DNA of 23,880 nucleotides from positions 1 through 23,880 of the forward strand of contig CAITLX010000523.1 in assembly GCA_903893335.1 (NCBI GenBank), given 5' to 3'. Source of the stretch: an uncultured delta proteobacterium. GTDB lineage: Bacteria > Myxococcota_A > Polyangia > Polyangiales > Polyangiaceae. Of this stretch, positions 1-15,353 are shown in pieces; position 1 is the stretch's first letter, and every line of letters begins with the position of its first letter. The notes under the pieces are model-generated. The model did no database searches, was not told the origin of the DNA, and saw nothing but the letters and a program-made list of their open reading frames with translations. The translations under genes and the position numbers were made by a program.

Positions 1-32
1 CTTCTTCTGACCGAGGCGCCGCGCTCGCCGCG

Positions 33-2151
33 TCAGGGGGTCGAGGCGGGAGGCAGCACGGGAATGCCCGCGGGGCGGCGCCCCACCCCCGGCTCGGCGC
101 GCGGCGCGGGCGGCGCAGCCTGCTCGGTGGCGGCTGAGACGGGCGTGCGCATGAACCAGAGCGCGGCGAGCGCCGTGACGATCGCCACGCACGCGACCAC
201 GATGATCGCGATGGCGACCCCGCGACCGGCCGCCGACGCGCGCGCGGCGGGGGCGGTCGACGTCGCGACCGGGAGCGCTCCACCCGGCGGCGAGCTCGGC
301 CAGGCGGGCGGCGACGCGGAGGGAGCGGCGATCGCGACCGGCGTCGGCGCATCGAACGGCAGATCGGGCAGCGGCGCGACCTCGGGCAGCGCGAGCCCGA
401 GCGGCGCCGGGAACGCCATCGTCGCAGCCGTGGCGAAGGGCGAGGGCATCGCCATCGGCGCGGCGGGCTGCAGCGCGGTGACGTCGTCGTCGGGGCCGAA
501 CCCGAGCGTCGGCTCGAGCGCCGAGCCCTGAAGCATCGTGGACGCGGCGCCGAGCACCTGCGCGTCGTGAGCCGCAGCAGCGCCCGTGAGCACGAACGCC
601 GGCGCTGGCTCCTCGGTCATGTCCATCTCGAAGGCGGGGAGCGGCTCGTCGTCGCGCGCGGGGCCGAAGGCGTCGAAGCCCAGCGCGGTGAGCCCGGCGT
701 CGGGCGGCGGCGGGGGGGCGTCGTCGAGGAACGCCAGCGGTCGCTCGCTCGTGAAGTCGATCGCCACGGGGGCCGCCGCCGCGGCGGCGATCTCGGCGAC
801 GACGGACGCCTGCATGGCCTGCGCGAGCGCAGCCTGCGCGTCGTCGAACAGCGACGGCAGCGTGCGCGCCGTCAGCTCCACCGCCTGAACGGCGGCCGCA
901 GCCATCGCCTCGGACGCGGGCATCGTCGCCGCGAAGGCATAGCCGCGCGCCCCGGGCGCCGGCGCGACCTGCGCGACCTGCGCGACCGGACTCGGCGCCA
1001 CGACGGGCGGCGACGACGGCTCGGTGACGCGGACGTCGACCGCTCGAGCGACGGGAGCCGGCGTGCGATCGACCGCCGTGACGAGCGTCGACGGCACGTT
1101 GGTGTCGCGGGTGCGCTCGCGCGGCTCGCTCACCCGCGTGACCTCCTCGACGACCGAGGTCGCGGCGGCGCGGGCGCGCGCGACGCGCTCGGGGGTGCGC
1201 CACGAGCGGCAACCGCGCGATGGGGGCCTCGAGGACGGTGCGGACCTCGGCGATCGGCGTGGCGTCCTGCTGGAGCGTGAGCGGATCGCCCTCGGCCGCC
1301 GGCCACGAGCCGAGCACCGCCGTCGTGTACGAGGGGCCATCGGCAGGCGGGGTGCTGTGCGACACCGGCGCGAGCCAGATGAAGAGGTCGGCCTCGAGAT
1401 CCTCGATGCGCCAGGTGCGGTCGGCGGTGCGCGTGGCGAGGCCGCGATCGAGCACGTCCTGAAGCTGGTCGTCGCCGGCGTCGAAGATGGCCAGCGGTCG
1501 CGGTCGGAGCGACGCGCCGCGTCGAGCGGCGGACGCCATCGACTCGCCCTGAAACGGCGGCTCGCCCGTGAGCGCCGCGTAGAGCGTGGCGTGGAGCGCC
1601 CACACGTCGTCGGGCGCGCTCGCGACCCCGCCCGCGGAGCGCTCGGGCGAACAGTAGGCGGCGTCGGCCGAGGCCAACCCGTGCGTGAGCACGGGCACCT
1701 GCCCGCCGTCGTCGCGCTCGACCAGGATCGCGCGCGGGGAGATCGCGCCGTGCACGGCGCCGCGCTCGTGCATCTGCGCGAGCCCGTTGGCCACGTGCAG
1801 GACGCAGCGAATGGCAGCGTCGGCGTCGAGCGGGCCGGCCTCGAGCAGGTCGAACAGGGTGCGCCCCCGGATGTGCTCCGCGACGACGACCGCAGCGTCG
1901 CGATCGGCGGACGCACCGGGCGGAAGCTCGTCGGCCTTCGGCTCGAACACGATGGCGACGAGCGTCGCGAGCCGCGCGTGCTCGAGGCCCACCGCGCGCT
2001 CGAGCCCGACGGCCCGCGCCACCGTCTGGAGCGACAGCACGACGTTGCGCGAGGTGCGCTCGTCGATGCCGTACCAGGTGACGCTGGTCGGGCGCCCCTC
2101 GACCCGACGAACGAAACGGTAGCGCCCCGCCAGGGGCCGAGGGTCGATCAT
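33..2151 (-). CDS. Membrane-anchored pseudokinase (Ser/Thr kinase-like fold), interrupted by an apparent frameshift
   Basis: The N-terminal frame begins at ATG 2151 and reads MIDPRPLAGRYRFV, a typical bacterial Ser/Thr kinase opening. Kinase-like landmarks follow: VAEHIRGRTLFDLLE (about 90-104), HGAISP (134-139) where HRDLKP should be, THG (156-158) where DFG should be, YCSPER (166-171) for the APE region, and DDVWALHATLYAALTGEPPF (181-200). The usual VAIK lysine is replaced in VVLSLQ (37-42). No Gly-rich loop is visible. The fold is kept but every catalytic residue I can align is lost, so it is probably a pseudokinase. The frame changes at a C5 run on this strand (1195-1191); removing one base gives a single 705-aa protein. 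The C-terminal part is Ala/Pro/Asp-rich, with one membrane helix (roughly 221-150) and a 38-aa tail. It lies 39 bp after the crotonase gene and has no clear Shine-Dalgarno sequence. Confidence 0.8.
1191..1195 (-). other. Apparent 1-bp frameshift in a homopolymer
   Basis: On the minus strand the kinase-like frame makes sense up to LPLVAHP, then degenerates into Arg-rich shadow sequence. The frame one base later becomes sensible at PERVARARAAATSVVEE. The junction is a run of five Cs (five Gs on the plus strand). Four Cs would join the two frames cleanly, and 2118 coding bases then divide exactly by three. The kinase-like frame otherwise stays open to the window edge, while the other frame stops properly at 33-35. 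The cause could be a sequencing error, a genuine mutation or programmed slippage. Confidence 0.75.
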
Positions 2152-2190
2152 GGTTCAACCCGTGACGCTACCCTGGCAACGCGTCCCGTT

Positions 2191-2978
<788 letters not shown>

Positions 2979-2982
<4 letters not shown>

Positions 2983-5900
2983 TGCGGGTTGCTGTCGAAG
3001 CAGCAGCGGAAGCCGGCGTCGAAGAGCTGGAACGTCGCGTTCACGCTGTAGAACGTGAACCCGCACGCCGCGCCCTGCTCGTCGGCGGTGTTGAACGCGC
3101 CGCCCATCAGGGGGTAGCTCGCGTTCGCGTCGCACGTCGCGCTGTTGCACGTGATCTCGCGCAGGTTGCCCGTGAGGTCGAACGCCGAGCCCTTGGTCGT
3201 GCCGTTGGCGTTGAGGTTGGCCCAGTCGGCGAAGCAGTGCGTCGCGACCGCCGGCGGGGCCGCGCCCCCCCACCCCGTCGGCAAGAGACCGTGCTGCACG
3301 CCGAGCGTCGAGGGCGTGCCCGCGACGTCGGGCACGAAGTCGTACGCGCCGAGGTTGCACGTCCCGGTGGTGCCGAAGCTCGAGGTGGTGCACGTCGCGC
3401 CGCGCGGACCGTAGCCCCAGGTGCAAGCCGAGTTCGTCGTCGGCGTCGGCGTTCCGCCCGTGTTGTCGACGGTGCACGACTTCCGCCACTCGGTCGTCTT
3501 GCAGATGCGTCCGCCCATCGCCGAGCACACCTGCGACACCTCGGTCGGCGTCACGTTGAACCAGGGGATCTTGCCCTGGGTCGAGCAGGACGGCGTCTTG
3601 TCGAGCGTCGCGCCCGCCGGCGCGGCCGACCAGTACCCGTTGCCGGTGCCTGCCGTCGAGGTCGTCGCCGACGGACGGCTGGCCTCGTAGGCGTACATCC
3701 AGAGCGCGGGGCCGAGCTGAACGACCGCCGGCGACACGTAGGTCGCCGCGCTGCCCGGCGACTGCTTGGGCTCGTCGATCGAGCCGTCGCAGTCGTTGTC
3801 CACGCCGTCGCACACCTCGGTGCACCCCCCGGGCAGCGAAGCACAAGAGGCCGCCGCCGCGCTGCACGCCGTCGAGGCCTTGCTCGCGGCGCAGACGTAG
3901 GTGCCGGTGGTGCGGCAGGCTCCCTGCGAGCCGGGCGAGGCGTCGTCGCTCGCGCAAGCGTCGCCGAGCACCTTCGTCGCGATGACCGGACGCTTGAACG
4001 ACTCGTCCACGTTGCCGTCGCAATTGTTGTCGAGGCCGTCGCAGAGCTCGGCCGTCTGGCCGCAATTGGCGCCGGTGCAATAGCCGGCCGGGAAGGCGCA
4101 CGTCCAGGCGCCCGCCTGGCAGCTCACCGTGGTGCCCGTCGTGCACGCGCCCGGGTTGGCCGCCGCGAGCCCGACGCCGCACACCTGGGTGCTCGACGGA
4201 ACGACGATGCCGTTCGGGTGCGTCACGTCCTTCAGCTCGTCGACGTTGCAGTCGCAGTTGTCGTCGGCCGCGTTGCACTGCTCGATGGCGCTGACGAAGG
4301 TGCACGCGCGCTCGCAGTCGCCGGCGTTGCCGTCGCAGTTGTAGAAGCCGACGACGCAGCCGGTGCGGGCGCACTGCCCGGCCGAGCAGCCCCAGATGCC
4401 GTGGCCTCCGAGCGTCGAGCAGTCGTGGCCGCACGAGCCGCAGTTGTGCACGTCGGTCGCGAGGTCGGGCTGCCCGCTGAGCAAGCCGTCGCAGTTCGAG
4501 TCCTCGCTGCACTTGTCGGTCGCTTGCTGCGCGACCACCGACCCCACGCACGTCTTGGCCCCGGCGACGCAATCGAACGTGCCGGCCCGGCACGGCGACG
4601 TCCCGCCGCTCGGCGCGGCCGGCGGCACGTTGCAGGCGCCTCCCACGTCGGTGAGGTGGTTGTCGATGACGCCGTCGCAGTCGTCGTCTTGCCCGTTGCA
4701 CGTCTCGGTGGCGCCGCCGACGGCGCCCACGCACACGAGGCTGCCCCCCTGGCACTTCTTCACGCCGGCGGTGCACGCCCCGATGGACGAACCGCAGGGC
4801 TGGTTCTCGCCCGACGGGTTGTCGTCGACCGTGCCGTTGCAGTCGTCGTCGACGCCGTTGCACGTCTCGGCCGTGCCGCCGACGGCGCCGACGCAGACGA
4901 GCGAAGCGTTCTGGCACTTGATCTGACCCGCGGCGCACGCACCGACCGCCGACCCGCACGACGCCCCCTGCCCGGCCGCGCCGTCGTCGACGGTGCCGTT
5001 GCAGTCGTCGTCGATGCCGTTGCACGTCTCGGCGACTGCGGAGGTCGAGCCGACGCACGCGAAGGCGCCGCTCTGGCACTTCTGCTGACCCTTGCGGCAC
5101 GCGCCCACCGCCGTCCCGCAGGGAGCGTTCTGGCCGGTGGGGTTGTCGTCGACGGTGCCGTTGCAGTCGTCATCGACGCCGTTGCACGTCTCGTCGACCG
5201 CACCGATGGCGCCGACGCACGCGAACACGCCGCTCTGGCACTTCTGCTGGCCCTTGCGGCAAGCGCCCACCGCGGAGCCGCAGGCGGTGTTCTGCCCCGT
5301 CGGGTTGTCGTCGACGACGCCGTTGCAGTCGTCGTCGAAGCCATTGCACGTCTCGGTCTGCGGACCGGCGGCGCCGATGCAGGCGAACGCGCCGTTGATG
5401 CACTGGTTGCTGCCCTGGTGGCAGGCCCCGACCGCCGAGCCACACGCGACTCCCTGGCCGGCGGGTGAATCGTCGATGATCCCGTTGCAGTCGTCGTCCA
5501 CGCCGTTGCAGATCTCGGCCGTGCCGCCGACGGCGCCCACGCAGGTGAGCGACCCGCCCTGGCAAGCGCGCGTCCCGGCCCTGCACGCACCGACGCTCGA
5601 GCCGCACGGCAAGCCGACGCCCTGGGCCGAGTCGTCCACGGTGCCGTTGCAGTCGTCGTCGACGCCGTTGCACGTCTCGGCCTGCGGGGTGATGGCGCCC
5701 GTGCACACGACCGCGCCCGACACGCACCGCCGCGTACCCGCCTTGCAAGCGCCGACGGCGAGACCGCACGCCGAGCCGTCGCCGGCGATCTGGTTGTCGA
5801 TCACGCCGTCGCAGTCGTCGTCCTGTCCGTTGCACACCTCGGGCGTGGGCCCGAAGAACCCGATGCACGACAGGGCGCCCGCCACGCACTGGTTGCTGCC

Positions 5901-7000
5901 AGCGCTGCAGTTGCCCGTGTTCGAGCCGCACGAGCTGCCGACGCCCGAGGCGTTGTCGTCGATGGCGCCATTGCAGTCGTCGTCGAGCCCGTTGCACGCC
6001 TCGACGGCGACGCCCGGCATGAGCACGTTCGGCCCGTCGCAGGTGATGACGCCGTTGTGGCAGGTCGCCGTGCCCGCGTGGGCCGGGAGCCCACAGACGC
6101 CGAGCGTCGAGCCGTTGCACGCGATCCCGACGCGCGCGTCGGTCAGGCTCGGGTCGAACTGATCGATGAGCCCGTCGCAGTCGTTGTCGACGTCGTCGCA
6201 GACCTCGACCCCGCCCGCCGTGGGCGTGCACGTGTACTCGCAGCCGTTGGCGTACTTGTGGTCGAGATCGACGTGGCCGGGGTTGCACGCGCCGATCTTG
6301 CACTGGGTGTTGAGCAGGTCGCAGGCGCCGCCGCCGACCGCGTGCTCGCACGCCGGGGTGCCCTCCGACACGACGCACACGGTGCCGCACTTGCCGCAGT
6401 TGAGGACGTCGGAGCAGACGTCCACGTCCTCGTCGACCTGGTTGTCGCAGTCGTCGTCCTTGCGGTTGCAGCGCAGCGCGGGGTCGGACTCGTCCGTGAC
6501 GACGACGCCGCCGACGAGCGCCGGCGAGCAGAAGGCCTCGCAGCCGTTCTTCGGGTCCTTGTCGAAGTCGTGGTAGTCGGCCAGACACGTCGTGTAGCCG
6601 CACGCGTCGCTCTGGCAGGTGACGCCCGCGACGTTCGACACGACGCGACCGCAGTCGGCGAGCGGGCCGCTGGCCCCGCAGCCGCCGCAGTTCTCGGGCT
6701 TGGACTTGTCGACGTCGTCGACGCCGCCATTGCAGTCGTTGTCGAGGCCGTCGCACACCTCGATGCCACCGTTGGTCAGCACGCACCGCTCGACCGCGGC
6801 GTCGTCGATGCCGCAGTTGCTGAGCAGGCACTCCTGGTCGGCGTCGATGAGGACCCAGTCGTTGCTCGCGTCACGCGCGCCGGCGTCGCTGCCGCCGGCG
6901 TCCTCCTCGCAATCGCGGAAGCAGTACGCGCCGGTGGTGCAGCCCGTCGAGCCGACGGCCGCAGCGGCGAGCAGCGCCGCGAGAATGCGTCCGATGCGGT

Positions 7001-7004
<4 letters not shown>
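2979..7004 (-). CDS. Repeat-rich predicted lipoprotein with C-terminal FGE/SUMF1-like domain
   Basis: A 1341-aa protein. The ATG at 7004 overlaps the previous stop (ATGA) and follows a strong AGGAAGGGGG ribosome-binding site. Residues 1-22 are a lipoprotein-type signal (MNRIGRILAALLAAAAVG, then STGC); Cys22 would be lipidated, although Ser at -3 is not ideal. About 16 Asp/Asn-rich motifs of the type CNGVDDDCNGTVDD follow. Nine of them are spaced at exactly 54 residues and separated by small Cys modules (CGSxVGACxxGxxxC). This is the 'putative metal-binding motif' family seen in MopE-like proteins; calcium binding is plausible but inferred. Residues about 1095-1341 resemble formylglycine-generating enzyme: NVTPTEVSQVCSAMGGRICK, FDLTGNLREI, YPLMGGAFN and GFRCC. 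Cys1314 aligns with one FGE catalytic cysteine, but the partner five residues on is Tyr1319, so true FGE activity is unlikely. Confidence 0.9.
4660..5961 (-). repeat. Tandem 162-bp (54-aa) repeat array in the lipoprotein gene
   Basis: The segment encoding the repeated VDD (TCGTCGAC-like on the plus strand) recurs at 4660, 4822, 4984, 5146, 5308, 5470, 5632, 5794 and 5956: nine positions with eight consecutive spacings of exactly 162 bp. Each unit encodes one CGSxVGACxxG module plus one CNGxDDDCNG motif. Two adjacent units (around 5068-5170 and 5230-5332) are close to identical in DNA as well as protein, which suggests recent duplication or conversion. Motifs outside this block are irregularly spaced. 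Confidence 0.9.
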
Positions 7005-12535
<5,531 letters not shown>

Positions 12536-12651
12536 GCGTTGCCCCTAGCCGAGGAGGAAATGCACCAACACTGGAATACTGCCGGATGATCGCACGCGAC
12601 GCCAAGGATGGGCAAGGGGCCACCGGTTCGATGATGGTCGCGCATCGTCCT
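12536..12651 (-). promoter_or_regulatory. Leader and likely promoter region of the surface-protein cluster
   Basis: This 116-bp gap between the hydrolase stop and the VWA start contains a stretch with less GC than its surroundings (around 12555-12590) and the AGGGG ribosome-binding site at 12546-12542. No convincing -35/-10 pair or rho-independent terminator is visible, so an independent promoter is only inferred from the gap and base composition. Confidence 0.3.
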
Positions 12652-13527
12652 TCACAGGGCCACCTTCCCGAGGGGTGCCACGACGCCGACCGGCGCAGCC
12701 CCTCGCAGCGCGTCGTCGAGGCGCGAGGCGAGCTCCGCCCCGCGCATGGCCGGCAGCGCCCGCACGGGGCGGTCGAGCGGCACGAAGAAGTCGTCCCAGT
12801 GCGACAGGAGCACCGCGCGGGGGGCGAGCGCCCCGGCGACGCGCTCGACGAGCCTCGGCGTGGACGTCCAACCCGCCACGCACAGGAGGAGGAGATCGAC
12901 GTCTCGAGCTCCGAGGCCCTGCTCGACGAGGTCGGCGCTGCCGACGTGCAGGAGGCGGCGACCGGCGACCTCGATCTCGACGCTGAACACTGCGCCGCAC
13001 CGGTAGCGCTCGGCCCGCAGGGGCACGACGGCGTCGCAGTCGGCGATGTCGCCGGGGAATGCCACGCGGCCGAGCAGCATGCGCGAGTGGACGCTCGGCG
13101 CGAAGCGCAGACGGAAGGGGCCGACCTCGACCTCGGTCGGCCGCTCGCCCGGCCCCGGCTCGACGCAGGTGACGCGGTCGGAGGCGACCCCCTCGAGGTG
13201 GCACAGGGCCACCGCCGAGCGCGAGCCGAACACGCGGGCGCCCGTGAGCCTCGCGAGCGCGGGCACGTCGAGCACGTGGTCGAAGTGGGTGTGGCCGACG
13301 ACGATGGCGTCGGCGCGCGGCACGAGGCGCGCGAGCGTGGCGAGGTCGGGCCGCAGCGGCGCGAGCACGCAGCGGGCGAGTGACGCACGCGTCAGGTAGG
13401 GGTCGATGAGCACCACGTGCCCCTGGTGCTCGAGCGCGAAGCCCGCGGTGCCGAGCCAGCGCACCTCGACCGGCTCGCCGCGGGGGGTGGGCAGTCGCGT
13501 GACGTCGAGCGCGGGCAGAGGGGTCAT
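12652..13527 (-). CDS. Metallo-beta-lactamase-fold hydrolase (UlaG-like)
   Basis: A 291-aa protein. The ATG at 13527 overlaps the upstream TGA (ATGA). The metal-binding signature HTHFDH is at 79-84. Other plausible ligands are His147 (SVHS), Asp199 (HVGSADL) and His243 (SHWDD). The N-terminal strands EVRWLGTAGFALEHQGHVVLIDPYL (21-45) are typical of the UlaG/L-ascorbate-6-phosphate lactonase-like branch, where a small molecule or phosphodiester is hydrolysed by a dinuclear metal site. No signal peptide is present, so it is probably cytoplasmic. The substrate cannot be predicted. It is translationally coupled to the small unknown gene before it. Confidence 0.88.
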   Translation of the reverse strand: MTPLPALDVTRLPTPRGEPVEVRWLGTAGFALEHQGHVVLIDPYLTRASLARCVLAPLRPDLATLARLVPRADAIVVGHTHFDHVLDVPALARLTGARVFGSRSAVALCHLEGVASDRVTCVEPGPGERPTEVEVGPFRLRFAPSVHSRMLLGRVAFPGDIADCDAVVPLRAERYRCGAVFSVEIEVAGRRLLHVGSADLVEQGLGARDVDLLLLCVAGWTSTPRLVERVAGALAPRAVLLSHWDDFFVPLDRPVRALPAMRGAELASRLDDALRGAAPVGVVAPLGKVAL

Positions 13528-13946
13528 CGCCGCGCCGCCTGCTCGGCGCGCTCGCGCGCCCCGCGCACACCCACGAGCGTCGCGCCGTCCTCGGGCAGCA
13601 CGGGGCCGAGCGCGACCGAGGCGGCGATGGCCGCGAGCGTCCAGAGCGCGTCGTCCGACGCGCCCGCGCCGTCGAGCTCCCACACCCAGGGGCAGCGCGC
13701 GGCGAGCGCCGCCATGCCCCCCGCGCGCCCGCGCTGCTCGGCGGCGCGCGCGTCGTCGAGGTCGGCCTCCGTGGCCGCCCGCGCCGTCACCGAGCAGCGG
13801 ACGAACGCCCCGCTGGCGAGCGCCATGCGGACCCCGTCGGGCGCGGACGCCTCGAGCGCCGTGCCGAAGAAGCGCGCCGCGCTCTGCGCGAGCGCCGGGA
13901 CGTCGACCCGCCCCTGACCGTGCTGGGAGAAGACGCGCACGCGCAC
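13524..13946 (-). CDS. Conserved-looking hypothetical protein, 140 aa
   Basis: I do not recognise this family. The frame reads from GTG 13946 (or GTG 13940, two residues shorter) to TGA 13524, with a sensible non-shadow composition: VRVFSQHGQGRVDVPAL near the start, an Ala-rich helical middle and a C-terminal stretch ALWTLAAIAASVALGP that could be one weak hydrophobic helix. The start is uncertain because no Shine-Dalgarno sequence is visible. Its 4-nt overlap with the metallo-hydrolase gene supports it being a real, co-translated gene. Confidence 0.6.
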   Translation of the reverse strand: MRVRVFSQHGQGRVDVPALAQSAARFFGTALEASAPDGVRMALASGAFVRCSVTARAATEADLDDARAAEQRGRAGGMAALAARCPWVWELDGAGASDDALWTLAAIAASVALGPVLPEDGATLVGVRGARERAEQAARR

Positions 13947-14072
13947 GCCCGACAGGGGTACACGGCGCGGCCCTCCGCGCAAGCGCGCGCTCCGCCCCGC
14001 GCCGACCTCGGGGCTCGTTTCGCCGGGAACGCGGCCCGCTCCAGGGGCCGGGTGTATCGTCGCGCCCCAGCG
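13947..14072. other. Divergent intergenic region
   Basis: These 126 bp separate the minus-strand hypothetical gene from the plus-strand patatin gene, so promoters for both directions should lie here. The sequence is very GC-rich, with a short CGCG-rich inverted repeat near 13977-13990. No recognisable promoter boxes or operator were found. Confidence 0.4.
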
Positions 14073-15353
14073 ATGGTTGCCCCGGTCGTCCCCCGCGTCG
14101 CGCTCGTGCTCGCCGGCGGCGGCGCGCGAGGCGCGTACGAGGTCGGCGTGCTGCTCCACCTCGTGCAGGAGGTCGCCCGCGACGTCGGACCCCTGCCGAT
14201 CCGCATCCTGTCGGGCACGTCGGTCGGCGCGATCAACGCCTGCGCCTTCGCCGCGGGGCTCGACGACCCGGTCGCGTCGGCCTCGCGCCTCGCGCAGCAC
14301 TGGCTCGACCTGCGCGTCACCGACGTCGTGCAGCCCTCGAGCCGCGACGCGATCGGCCTGGTGCGCACGCTCGTCGGGCGCCCCTCGAACAGCATCCCGC
14401 CGCCGGGCGAGCGCCGCGGCGGCCTGCTCGACATCCGCGGGCTCGAGCGCATCGTGCGCCTCGCCATCCCCTTCGACCGCATCGGCGCCCACCAGCGCAG
14501 CGGGCTGCTCGACGCCGTGACCGTGTCGGCGACGCACGTCGCCTCGGGCAAGACGGTCGTCTTCGTCGACCGCGACGGCGGGCCGCTGCCTCCGTGGACC
14601 CCCGACGCGACCGTCGTGCCGCGCAGCGTCGAGATCGGCCCCGACCACGTCCTCGCGTCGGCGGCCATCCCGTTCGTCTTCCCCGCCGTGAGCGTCGACG
14701 ACGAGATGTTCTGCGACGGAGGGCTGCGCCAGAACATCCCGCTGTCGCCCGCGCGGCGGCTCGGCGCCTCGGGGCTGCTCGCGGTCAACCCGCGGCACGT
14801 GCCCTCGACGATGCCGAGCGAGCCGGTCGCGCACGCCCGCGAGGCCGCGGCCTACGGGCCGCTCTTCCTGCTCGGCAAGGCGCTCAACGCGCTGCTGCTC
14901 GATCGCATCGACAACGACGTCGACCGCCTCGAGCACATCAACGCGCTGCTCGACGCCGGCACGCGCCGCTTCGGCCCGGGGTTCATCGACGCCATCAACG
15001 AGGAGCTCGGCAAGCCGCCCGGCCAGGGCGTGCGCCCGCTGCGCACCATCCTGCTGCGCTCGTCGCAGGACATCGGCGCGATGAGCGCCGCGTACGTCCG
15101 CTCGCCGCTCTTCGCGCAGCGCGTCGGCGGCATGCTGGGCAAGATCATCCGCAGGATCGCGGACGGCGACGCCGTGAGCGAGGCCGATTTCCTCTCGTAC
15201 GTGCTGTTCGACGGCGAGTTCGCCCGCCAGCTCATCGAGCTCGGCCGCGCCGACGCGCGCGCTCGACACGAGGAGATCTGCGCGTTCTTCGAGGAGCAGC
15301 GGCTGCACGGCGCGGCGAGCCGCCCGACGCTGCGGGTGGCCGCGCGGTCGTGA
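14073..15353 (+). CDS. Patatin-like phospholipase family protein
   Basis: A 426-aa protein starting at ATG 14073 (MVAPVVPRVALVLAGGG). All patatin hallmarks are present: oxyanion-hole GGGARG (15-20), nucleophile elbow GTSVG with Ser50 (48-52), and the catalytic Asp in DGG (215-217). Family members are Ser-Asp dyad acyl hydrolases acting on phospholipids or other lipid esters. The first 50 residues are the catalytic strand and elbow rather than a signal peptide, so it is probably cytoplasmic or membrane-associated. The C-terminal 150 residues are helical and not assignable. The open frame continues upstream to 13920, but that sequence is Arg/Pro-rich shadow. The dehydrogenase gene overlaps its stop by 4 nt. 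Confidence 0.92.
   Translation: MVAPVVPRVALVLAGGGARGAYEVGVLLHLVQEVARDVGPLPIRILSGTSVGAINACAFAAGLDDPVASASRLAQHWLDLRVTDVVQPSSRDAIGLVRTLVGRPSNSIPPPGERRGGLLDIRGLERIVRLAIPFDRIGAHQRSGLLDAVTVSATHVASGKTVVFVDRDGGPLPPWTPDATVVPRSVEIGPDHVLASAAIPFVFPAVSVDDEMFCDGGLRQNIPLSPARRLGASGLLAVNPRHVPSTMPSEPVAHAREAAAYGPLFLLGKALNALLLDRIDNDVDRLEHINALLDAGTRRFGPGFIDAINEELGKPPGQGVRPLRTILLRSSQDIGAMSAAYVRSPLFAQRVGGMLGKIIRRIADGDAVSEADFLSYVLFDGEFARQLIELGRADARARHEEICAFFEEQRLHGAASRPTLRVAARS

Noticed and set aside
1..32. Possible terminator after the pseudokinase stop
   Set aside because: A weak GC-rich partial palindrome is present but there is no T-run, and the window ends here.
1130..2158. Minus-strand frame starting with TTG at 2158 over the kinase-like domain
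   Set aside because: The translation is Arg/Ala-rich without motifs. The frame starting at ATG 2151 carries the kinase-like segments.
4660..5961. Regular repeats considered as a CRISPR array or non-coding satellite
   Set aside because: The 162-bp period is a multiple of three, the whole unit is conserved coding sequence with Cys/Asp motifs, and there are no short repeat/spacer units or cas genes.
13975..13992. Short CGCGCAAGCGCG inverted repeat as an operator or terminator
   Set aside because: A stem this short with only C and G is expected by chance at this base composition, and no T-run follows.
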